DNA of 9,968 bases from positions 1 through 9,968 of the forward strand of contig JAJYJR010000176.1 of assembly GCA_021789355.1 (NCBI GenBank), read 5' to 3'. Positions within the stretch are counted from its first letter, which is position 1, and each line of letters begins with the position of its first letter. The translations under genes and the position numbers were made by a program. This document shows, piece by piece, positions 1 to 5,659 of the stretch. Source of the DNA: Chloroflexota bacterium. GTDB lineage: Bacteria > Chloroflexota > Limnocylindria > Limnocylindrales > CSP1-4. Below the pieces are notes generated by a model. It saw only the letters and a program-made list of their open reading frames with translations. It ran no database searches and was not told where the DNA came from.

Positions 1-200
1 TCGCCGCGGCGCTCGCGATCAGCACCTACACGACGCTCGGGGCGTGGCTCGGCGTGGTGCTCGTCCTGGCCGCGCTCGCATCCTCGTACGCACACCCTGC
101 GCTGCTCGAGCTGGTAGGCGAGGTCGGTCAGTACGCGGACCACGTGGCTGGATCAATCCGGCGAGTGCTGCCGGTAGCTCGCCCGTCGCGGCGTCGGTGA
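1..200 (+). CDS. C-terminal end of a membrane protein (partial, 5' end outside window)
   Basis: The reading frame beginning at base 3 is open from the window edge to a TGA at 198-200 and encodes 65 residues. Almost every codon ends in G or C, the same bias as the well-supported genes here, which is why I take it as coding. It has a hydrophobic segment (around LGAWLGVVLVLAALA) that would cross a membrane, then a mildly acidic stretch and a basic end (RPSRRR), which suggests the C-terminus is cytoplasmic. I do not recognise the family; the fragment is too short and has no diagnostic motif. It converges with the minus-strand J-domain gene, with only 27 bases between the two stop codons. Confidence 0.55.
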   Translation, partial: AAALAISTYTTLGAWLGVVLVLAALASSYAHPALLELVGEVGQYADHVAGSIRRVLPVARPSRRR

Positions 201-227
201 TCTGGTCGGAGCGACTGATCGAGTGTG

Positions 228-456
228 TCACAAGCCGCTGGCTTCAGCCCCGGCGCAAACGTCCCAGTCGTACTCGGCGCGCGCGACGGGGTCGCTGAGG
301 ACCGACCAGGCGTTGTTGGGCGCGGCCATCTTCTCGTGCGAGCCGCCTGCGAGGTCGGGATGATGACGCCGCGCGAGCGCCCGGTACGCGGCACGCATCT
401 CCGCGCGCGGCGTCCGCGGGTCCACCGATCGCATAGAGGTCAAGTCTCTCGGCCAT
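228..456 (-). CDS. J-domain (DnaJ N-terminal) mini-protein, apparently frameshifted
   Basis: Read on the minus strand to the TGA at 230-228, one frame gives a recognisable J-domain: helix II (EMRAAYRALARRH), the HPD motif that stimulates DnaK/Hsp70 ATPase, and helix III ending in SVLSDPVARAEYD, followed by about 12 residues. No G/F, zinc-finger or C-terminal DnaJ region follows, so this is a J-domain-only protein. The expected J-domain start (MAERLDLYAI, ATG at 456-454) lies immediately upstream in another frame. The switch falls around bases 424-431, where LYAI should run into a GVDP-type turn. The likely ancestral start is therefore ATG 456, and a small indel has broken the frame, either as a true mutation or a sequencing error. 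The alternative is a short protein from TTG 443 or ATG 434 that lacks helix I. No strong Shine-Dalgarno is seen for any of these starts. J-domain identity is firm; functionality is doubtful. Confidence 0.6.
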
Positions 457-605
457 CAGCGCAATGATGCCGGCCGGGACAACGGAGGTCGCCCCGAGGT
501 GGTGGTCCGCGTCGCCGACCTTGGATTGGCCGACGTCCCTGACCGCGTCGCGGTTCGGGTTCGCGACGGCCGGGTTTGTGCAGGACGTCCGCGGGCGGGG
601 AGTTG

Positions 606-642
606 AGACGACGGGCGGCGTCAGGGTCACCGCCCGTCGTCT
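606..642 (-). terminator. Perfect 13-bp stem-loop after the surface-protein gene
   Basis: Bases 606-618 (AGACGACGGGCGG) and 630-642 (CCGCCCGTCGTCT) are perfect inverted complements with an 11-base loop. It begins 35 bases past the stop codon of the minus-strand surface-protein gene (678-3182), where a transcription terminator is expected. No U-tract follows on either strand, so it is not a canonical intrinsic terminator. It may act with Rho, as a 3'-end stabiliser, or in both directions. It is the only strong feature in the 221-base gap between the J-domain gene and the surface-protein gene; the rest of that gap shows no convincing coding. Confidence 0.55.
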
Positions 643-677
643 GCCGGATGGGGCTCATCGGCCCCGGGAGAAGCAGC

Positions 678-3182
678 TCACCGCCGATCCGGGCGTTCCA
701 GGAGACGACCGCGGAGACCGGTCACGCCGACCAGGGCCATCGACGTCGCGCCGAGAGCGCCCAGGAGCAGAAGCAGGCTGTCGTTGCTCTGGCCGCCGTC
801 TCCAGCAGGTGCGCTGTTCGTAGGCGGCAGAGAGGGCGGACTGGTCACGCCCTCAACGCCGCCCGTGCTTCCCGGCCTTCCGGTCGCACCCAGGACCGAG
901 CCGCTCGGCGACGGTGAAGCCGTGGCCGATGCCGTGGGAGTTGCCGGGGGCGTGGGGGTAGGGGTGGATGTCGGTGGCGGGGTGGACGTCATGGTGCGCG
1001 TGTTCGTCACCGTCACCGTCGTGCTCGTGTCCTTGATGACCGTGACGCTCGCCGCCGGCGAGTACGTCGGGCTGTTCACCCAGGTGGCGTTGGTGCCGGC
1101 TGCCGGAAGCGCGCCTTCGGAGACGGAGCAGGTCACGCCGGGGTTGAAGGGGCCGAAGACCTGCGACGAGACCGAGCCGCCCGAGGCGGGCACGGGCAGG
1201 TTGACGCTGCTGGCCTGCCCGTTGCAGGTCACGGTGAAGCTGAACGTGCCCCCGGCCCAGCCATTCAGGTTCCCGGTCACCGTCTTGGTGAAGTAGAAGA
1301 AACCCTGCTGAGGCGGGGGCGGCGGCATGTAGGTGTTGGTGACCGTGCAGGTCTTCTGGTCACCCAGGGCGATGGCGCCGGAGCAATCGCCCGAGGTGGT
1401 CTCGACGTAGTTGGGTCGGTGGGTTTCGGTGACGCTGAAGGAGCCGACGTTGAGGGTGACCGTCGTACCCGTCTCGCTCCCCGGGAAGGAAGCGGCAGGC
1501 TGGACGTTGGTCCCGTTCACCGTCATCTGGAAGTCCGAAGCCGAGGCGGTGCCGCCGGCCGAGTTGTCGACGTGCTTGACCACCGTCAGCTGCGGCGGGA
1601 TCCCGTCATTCGTGACAGTGCAGACCACCGTCTCGCCGGAGACCAGATCGACCGTCGCCGGATTCGCCGGTGTCGAAGAGTCCAGTCCTGCCGGGACGGT
1701 GCTCTGCTGGTCCGACTGCGGGCCGCACGAGATGTCCGTCAGCTGGTAGCCGGACGGGATCGGCGTGGTCTCCCCGACGGAGTACGTGCCCGCCGGGAGC
1801 GTGTAGGAGGTGCCGGTCAGCGATCCGGCTGCCGGGCTGCCGGGCACATTGGATTCCTTCGAGTCCTGCACATAGAGCGAGAACTGCGCTGGGTTGGTCG
1901 ATCCACCGTAGGCGTTGGCGACGACCTTCTTGACGATGATCGTGCCCGGCGGCGCGACGTTGTAGGCGATGCAGTAGAGGTTCGCGACGCCGTTCGTCAC
2001 GTCGCTGCTCTGCAGGTTGTAGATCGACTCCAGGTTGTCGCCGTTCTCGATGTCGCGGTAACAGCGGAGTTCGCCGAACGTTGCTCCGGCCTGCATCTCC
2101 TCCTTGACGAGTAGGCCCTGATCCCATGTCTTCGCGGACTGGATCATGGCCACCTCGGCAGACTTGAGCACGAGTGTCGCGGTACCACCGGAGCCCGTCG
2201 TGAGGATGTGCGCGACGGTCCCAATGTAGTCATGGCCGCCTGCGCCGGTCCCGACGTCGAACTGCCACCCGCTGGCCGGCACGCATCCCTCTGGGGTGTC
2301 GGTCACCGGATTAGTGAGGGCGGTCTGGTAACTCGTGTCGAGCGTCTTCCCGTTCGGGTAGTCCGCCTCGCTCGCGTAGTTGCTGTTGGCGGGCACCACC
2401 CCGTAGCTCGGGCAGATCAGCTTCTCGACGGTCAGGTTCACGGTCGGGCCTTGGGGCGGGCTGTAGGAGTTGGTGATGGTACAGGTGACGCTGTCACCGG
2501 CAGCGAGCGTCAGGGGGTTGCTGGACACGACGTTCGAAGCGCCGCCCCCACCGGACGAGTTGCTTACGCAAGCCCACGAACTGGCTGTGTAGTTCCCGCT
2601 GTCGCTCGGCCCGCCGGACTCGGACAGGTTGTACGTGCCGGGAGCGACTTGGCCCGTGACGGGAGTCTTGCCGGTCAGGGCCGGGGTGCTTGCGTCAGTC
2701 GCTGTGGCCGAGAGCGTCCAGTCGCTTGCGTGATCGCCCGACGGCGCGTTCCCGCTGAGCTGCTTGACCAGCTTCAGGGTTGCATGGCAGTCCGACGGCT
2801 GTGCCACCAGCGTGTTCGTGGCGCGATTGTTTGGGTTGTCGCTCGGATAGGCCGCGATCGGCTCGCCCGCGTAAGCCCCCGTGCCCGTATACGGGCCGAA
2901 AGTCCGCGTGGATTGGTTGCTCCCCTGCAGACCCTCGTCGATGGTGGTGCCACCAACCGTGATGAATAGGTGAACCGGGTCGTACACGTCGCCTGTCACG
3001 GAGATGGTGTAGTTGCCAGCGCAGTCGACCGTCCCGGAGACGGCCGTGACGGCATGTCCCAGCACAGTGCCGGCGGTGCCGACAAGCATGAGCGCGACGA
3101 GCCCGACGGTCGCCGTGCCAACGGTGAGAGCACGTCCGCGCACCCGCCTGCCCCCTCCGTGCGGATTCATGAGCGAGTCCAT
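678..3182 (-). CDS. Large secreted multi-module surface protein with C-terminal membrane anchor
   Basis: This 834-residue protein has a basic N-terminus and a signal peptide at about 18-44 (TVGLVALMLVG core, likely cleavage after LGHA). A first beta-rich domain (about 45-134) is followed by modules at about 135-242, 247-410, 413-528, 531-617 and 628-728. Most end in a repeated CTVTN-type strand (CTITNSY, CTVTNDG, CTVTNTY, VTVTNTR). Such modules resemble the prealbumin-like/SpaA-type folds and DUF5979-like domains of bacterial adhesins; the last module fits DUF5979 best. A Thr/Pro/Ser stalk (733-762) follows, then LPPTN at 785-789, a hydrophobic segment at 802-823 and a basic tail, the layout of a wall- or membrane-anchored protein. 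The start at ATG 3182 is supported by GAGGGAGG nine bases upstream; an in-frame ATG four codons later is less well placed. The gene is monocistronic by context. An adhesin, S-layer-like or structural role is inferred; no enzyme motif is visible. Confidence 0.85.
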   Translation of the reverse strand: MDSLMNPHGGGRRVRGRALTVGTATVGLVALMLVGTAGTVLGHAVTAVSGTVDCAGNYTISVTGDVYDPVHLFITVGGTTIDEGLQGSNQSTRTFGPYTGTGAYAGEPIAAYPSDNPNNRATNTLVAQPSDCHATLKLVKQLSGNAPSGDHASDWTLSATATDASTPALTGKTPVTGQVAPGTYNLSESGGPSDSGNYTASSWACVSNSSGGGGASNVVSSNPLTLAAGDSVTCTITNSYSPPQGPTVNLTVEKLICPSYGVVPANSNYASEADYPNGKTLDTSYQTALTNPVTDTPEGCVPASGWQFDVGTGAGGHDYIGTVAHILTTGSGGTATLVLKSAEVAMIQSAKTWDQGLLVKEEMQAGATFGELRCYRDIENGDNLESIYNLQSSDVTNGVANLYCIAYNVAPPGTIIVKKVVANAYGGSTNPAQFSLYVQDSKESNVPGSPAAGSLTGTSYTLPAGTYSVGETTPIPSGYQLTDISCGPQSDQQSTVPAGLDSSTPANPATVDLVSGETVVCTVTNDGIPPQLTVVKHVDNSAGGTASASDFQMTVNGTNVQPAASFPGSETGTTVTLNVGSFSVTETHRPNYVETTSGDCSGAIALGDQKTCTVTNTYMPPPPPQQGFFYFTKTVTGNLNGWAGGTFSFTVTCNGQASSVNLPVPASGGSVSSQVFGPFNPGVTCSVSEGALPAAGTNATWVNSPTYSPAASVTVIKDTSTTVTVTNTRTMTSTPPPTSTPTPTPPATPTASATASPSPSGSVLGATGRPGSTGGVEGVTSPPSLPPTNSAPAGDGGQSNDSLLLLLGALGATSMALVGVTGLRGRLLERPDRR

Positions 3183-3191
3183 CGATGTCAG

Positions 3192-3210
3192 CCTCCCTCG
3201 ATACGCGAGG
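3192..3210 (-). promoter_or_regulatory. Shine-Dalgarno and overlapping small hairpin of the surface-protein gene
   Basis: On the minus strand GAGGGAGG (3199-3192) lies nine bases before ATG 3182 and fixes that start. Half of this site can pair with a short upstream element: CCTCG (3210-3206) and CGAGG (3200-3196) form a 5-bp stem with a 5-base loop, so part of the ribosome-binding site could be masked. The ribosome site is well supported. The hairpin is short, and a regulatory role for it is speculative. Confidence 0.5.
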
Positions 3211-3522
3211 ATCTTCGAATAAGTGCAGTTGCCCGGCTGGACAGGGCCAAACAGATCCAGTGCTTGACCAGGCCATTCTTGCCCATTGGTACCTGCTCGT
3301 CCAGTACTTTCGCCTGACGTTGCGGCCTATCATACGCACAATGAAGGACGTGAGACGCACTTTCCGGTGACCAGCAGCACCATGAACGACAGCGACTCAT
3401 TGCTCTGTTCAGCCGCCAAACCACAGCGATATACCGGGCAACTTTGCATGATTCCATGCGCCTAGAACCTGCGACGCTCGGCTCTCAATTGGGCCTGCAT
3501 CCAAGAACTCGGCTCGACAACC

Positions 3523-3535
3523 GGCCGAACCTTAC
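3523..3535 (+). promoter_or_regulatory. Candidate operator copy 1 (shared with 8036-8048)
   Basis: GGCCGAACCTTAC occurs here and, on the opposite strand, at 8036-8048. Reading on for six more bases, the two copies agree at 17 of 19 positions (consensus tail YGAKTA). Both copies sit in non-coding DNA next to a gene cluster, this one 126 bases upstream of the lipoprotein start and about 340 bases from the surface-protein start. A shared transcription-factor site is inferred; no protein can be assigned from sequence alone. Confidence 0.35.
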
Positions 3536-3660
3536 CGATTACCATGCTTCAACATTTCAGTGCAGATTGCGGATATGCGCCACGACGAGCACGAGCCGAC
3601 GGACCACTGCTACGATGGCGCTCCCGGAGTTCGGGGCACAGCTCAAGGCGGTTCGCATTC

Positions 3661-4935
3661 GTGAAGTTTCGGAACGCGAGCGCGAGGTGTGGGGCACTTG
3701 TGGGGGCCGCGGTGTTGGCCGCCGCGTGTGCGACAGGGGGCAGCGGAGCGGCCTCGCAGGCGGTGCTGCCCTCGGACATCCCGATGCCGGCGCAGGCCAC
3801 GCTTGTCATGGGCGCGCAGGGCGGCGGAACGGACGCAAACGCCATGGTGTACGGCTTCACGACGAACCTGCCGCCGGCCCAGGCCCGGCTCGCCTACGTC
3901 GCCGAGCTCAGGGCGGCGGGATATCTCCCAACGGGCGAAGCAGCAGGGTGGTTCCTGTTCCGGAACAGCGCCGGCGTCGTACTGGCGATCAGCTTCGGCT
4001 CAAGCGGCCCGCCGACCGGGATCGTCGTTCGTGTGCTACCGCCAGGTTCCACCCCCACGCCCGCTCCGCCTGCCGAACCCAGCGGGAGCCTCGGGTCGGC
4101 CGAGGTGCCTCGGCCGGATCCGCCTCACGGGCCTCCTGCCTGGGCGTCGAGCGAGGGCGCCGGAAACGGCAACGCCGGGGGCAAGGGGCTCGGCGACGGG
4201 AACGGCGTCGGCAACGGGTCTGGCCATGGGAACAGCCACGGAAATGGAAACGCCCCAGGAAACGGTGTCGGAAACGGGAACGCCCCGGGGAGAGGTAATG
4301 GTGCCGGGAATGGCAAGGCACACGGCAAGGCCAATGGCCAGTCGCCTGTCACCGGAACCCCCGTTCCCAGTGGCGCCGGCGCTGGAACCAGCGGCATCCC
4401 CGGAAACAGCGGCAACAGCGGGAATGCTCATGGTGCCGCCGCGAATGGGAACAACCCAGGGAGCGGCAATGGTGGCGGCACCGGGAGCGGCAACAGCGTC
4501 GGAAATGGCAAGGCCACTGGCAAGTCCGACGGCCACGCGCACGTTACCGGAATCCCCATCCCCGACGGCGCCGGCGCTGGAACCAGTGGCGTCCCCGGAA
4601 GCAACGGCAACGTTGGGAATGGCAATGGTGCTGGGAAGCCGGACGCTGCCGGCACGCAACATGCCAACGCGGTCGTGAACCTGACCATCAACTCCACCAC
4701 CAGCGCAAGTGCGAGCGGCAAGGCCGGTGTCTATTCCAACGGTGGAAGCCCCGCGATTGCCGGTTCTGACGCGAACAACGATGGAAACCGCGGCGCGCGC
4801 GGAAATCCCATCAACACGGTGAATGCCGGGGGAAACAAGAACGCCGGAGGGGTCGGGAATGGCAATGCAAATGGCAAGGCCAACGGCGGATCAAGCAGCA
4901 ACGCTGCAGGAAACGGAAGCGGGGCGAGCCGTTAA
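3661..4935 (+). CDS. Predicted lipoprotein with small N-terminal domain and long Gly/Asn-rich tail
   Basis: I place the start at GTG 3661 because it gives a textbook lipoprotein signal (VKFRNASARCGALVGAAVLAAAC, Cys at residue 23) and has AAGGCGG nine bases upstream; the upstream ATG 3544 would add 39 Arg-rich residues without a signal. The -3 residue of the lipobox is Ala rather than Leu, a tolerated variant. Residues about 36-127 form a compact alpha/beta-looking domain starting SDIPMPAQATLV and ending VVRVLPPG, reminiscent of small lipoprotein domains with a DIPxPxxA opening; I cannot name the family. A Pro-rich linker (128-165) leads into about 260 residues of low complexity dominated by GNG, GNGK and GAGAGTSG units, interrupted at about 333-363 by a more ordered Val/Ser/Thr stretch. 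The tail is predicted disordered, hydrophilic and weakly charged. The 3' end overlaps the response-regulator gene, so it is probably co-transcribed with the two-component pair. It could be a sensor partner, a matrix or spacer protein, or the regulated output. Function unknown. Confidence 0.75.
   Translation: MKFRNASARCGALVGAAVLAAACATGGSGAASQAVLPSDIPMPAQATLVMGAQGGGTDANAMVYGFTTNLPPAQARLAYVAELRAAGYLPTGEAAGWFLFRNSAGVVLAISFGSSGPPTGIVVRVLPPGSTPTPAPPAEPSGSLGSAEVPRPDPPHGPPAWASSEGAGNGNAGGKGLGDGNGVGNGSGHGNSHGNGNAPGNGVGNGNAPGRGNGAGNGKAHGKANGQSPVTGTPVPSGAGAGTSGIPGNSGNSGNAHGAAANGNNPGSGNGGGTGSGNSVGNGKATGKSDGHAHVTGIPIPDGAGAGTSGVPGSNGNVGNGNGAGKPDAAGTQHANAVVNLTINSTTSASASGKAGVYSNGGSPAIAGSDANNDGNRGARGNPINTVNAGGNKNAGGVGNGNANGKANGGSSSNAAGNGSGASR
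4311..4426 (+). repeat. Direct repeat unit A in the Gly/Asn-rich tail
   Basis: This 116-bp unit matches 4506-4621 in the same reading frame at a constant offset of 195 bases (65 codons), with a 20-base perfect core in GGCGCCGGCGCTGG. It encodes GNGKAHGKANG, VTGTPVPSGAGAG and TSGIPGNSGN in order. Many differences are at third codon positions, which suggests an older internal duplication kept under protein-level selection. Confidence 0.75.
4506..4621 (+). repeat. Direct repeat unit B in the Gly/Asn-rich tail
   Basis: Second copy of the 116-bp unit at 4311-4426, encoding GNGKATGKSDG, VTGIPIPDGAGAG and TSGVPGSNGN. The VTGxPxPxGAGAGTSGxPG module is conserved while the flanking Gly/Asn runs vary, so the module is more than random low complexity. 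Confidence 0.75.
4846..4852 (+). promoter_or_regulatory. Probable ribosome-binding site of the response-regulator gene
   Basis: GGAGGGG lies six bases before ATG 4859, inside the lipoprotein coding sequence. It supports ATG 4859 over ATG 4823, which has no purine-rich site upstream. The caveat is that this stretch also encodes Gly residues of the Gly/Asn tail, so the match could be fortuitous; ATG 4865 and 4871 are alternatives. Confidence 0.45.
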
Positions 4936-5659
4936 TCGTCGCCCACTCTCCGGCGCACGCCGGCGCCAACCTGCCGCGCGACGGATTCTGCTCGTCGACG
5001 ACGATGTCCAGCTACTGGTCCAGCTCGCCGAACGCCTGAAGCGCGACGGGTTCAGCGTGTCGACCGCGCGCTCGGGAAAGGAGGCGCTCCAGCAGCTCGA
5101 CAAGGGCTGGCCCGAGATCATCGTGCTCGACTTGATGATGCCCGGCATGGATGGCGAGGAGGTGGCCGCGCAGATCAAGCGACGCGCTGACCTGCCGATC
5201 ATCGTGCTCTCGGCCATCACGGCAGGCGAAAGCAAGGTCAAGCTGATCGAGCGCTACGCCGAGGACTACATCACGAAGCCCTTCGAGTACACCGAGCTGC
5301 GCGCGCGGATCAAGCGAGTCCGGCAACGGCTCGGCGCGCAGATCCCCGGCCGCGAGATTCGACTGGGCCCGGACCTGACGCTCGTGCCCGAACGGAAAGA
5401 GTGCTTCGTGGCTGGCAAGCGCGTGAAGCTGAGCCCGACCGAGGTGCGCGTGCTCACGGCCCTCGCCGCCAACCTGGGCAAGGTGGTGACCACCGACCAG
5501 CTCACGCTGCACGGCTGGAGCGAAATCGACGCGGCCGATCCGTCGTACGTTTGGGTTGCGATCCGCCGACTCCGCCAGAAGATCGAGATCGACCCCGACC
5601 ACCCCCGCTACCTGCTCACGGAACGCGGCGTGGGTTATCGGCTGGTTCCTGCAGCGTGA
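4859..5659 (+). CDS. OmpR/PhoB-family response regulator
   Basis: This 266-residue DNA-binding regulator has a receiver domain at about 42-157: RILLVDDD supplies the acidic pair (Asp47/Asp48), Asp91 in VLDLMMPGMDG is the phosphorylation site, Ser118 is the switch hydroxyl and Lys140 in ITKPF is the conserved lysine. A winged-helix output domain (about 166-266) follows, with the typical LSPTEVRVLTALAANLGKVV and GVGYRLVP signatures. Family knowledge says phosphorylation promotes dimerisation on direct-repeat sites. No ATG, GTG or TTG lies in frame between the end of the lipoprotein gene and the receiver domain, so translation must begin inside that gene. ATG 4859 (GGAGGGG six bases upstream) is preferred, giving about 40 residues of non-family N-terminal extension and a 77-base overlap. 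The stop overlaps the kinase start as GTGA. Targets are unknown; the neighbouring envelope genes are candidates. Confidence 0.92.
   Translation: MAMQMARPTADQAATLQETEAGRAVNRRPLSGARRRQPAARRILLVDDDVQLLVQLAERLKRDGFSVSTARSGKEALQQLDKGWPEIIVLDLMMPGMDGEEVAAQIKRRADLPIIVLSAITAGESKVKLIERYAEDYITKPFEYTELRARIKRVRQRLGAQIPGREIRLGPDLTLVPERKECFVAGKRVKLSPTEVRVLTALAANLGKVVTTDQLTLHGWSEIDAADPSYVWVAIRRLRQKIEIDPDHPRYLLTERGVGYRLVPAA

Larger units (their letters stand above)
3183..3660. other. Divergent intergenic region (478 bp) between surface-protein and lipoprotein genes
   Basis: No convincing gene lies here; base composition is less GC-rich than the flanking genes and the short open frames lack codon bias. It must hold the promoters for both the minus-strand surface protein and the plus-strand lipoprotein operon. 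Visible elements: a TATGAT -10-like hexamer on the minus strand at 3334-3329 without a good -35; a GCATG-ATTC-CATGC inverted repeat at 3446-3459; CTCGGCTC repeated directly at 3477-3484 and 3508-3515 (31 bases apart, about three helical turns); and GGCCGAACCTTAC at 3523-3535, which recurs upstream of the pseudopilin genes. I could not identify a riboswitch. Promoter assignments are weak. Confidence 0.5.

Noticed and set aside
784..1296. Plus-strand 170-codon open frame opposite the surface protein
   Set aside because: It lies antisense to well-supported coding sequence, and its length follows from the high GC content of that gene.
3188..3457. 89-codon minus-strand open frame in the divergent intergenic region
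   Set aside because: Amino acid content (Cys, Trp, Arg, His rich) and codon use do not match the real genes, and it would overlap the leader of the surface-protein gene.
3544..3660. Earlier ATG start (3544) for the lipoprotein
   Set aside because: The 39 added residues are Arg-rich and would bury the lipoprotein signal; GTG 3661 gives a normal signal peptide and a Shine-Dalgarno.
3183..3660. Riboswitch (c-di-GMP type) upstream of the surface genes
   Set aside because: I looked for the conserved core sequences of GEMM-type aptamers and did not find them on either strand.
4311..4621. CRISPR-like or mobile-element repeat
   Set aside because: The repeats are in frame, coding, only two full copies, and diverged mainly at third positions, so they are protein-internal duplication.
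4125..4721. Minus-strand open frames rich in Pro-Phe/Pro-Leu (FPFP, PLPLP) opposite the lipoprotein gene
   Set aside because: They are the antisense shadow of the Gly/Asn-rich GGNAAC repeats and have no ribosome-binding site or family resemblance.
5401..5655. Longer start for the histidine kinase
   Set aside because: This stretch is the out-of-frame shadow of the response-regulator gene, and GTG 5656 gives the usual GTGA overlap.
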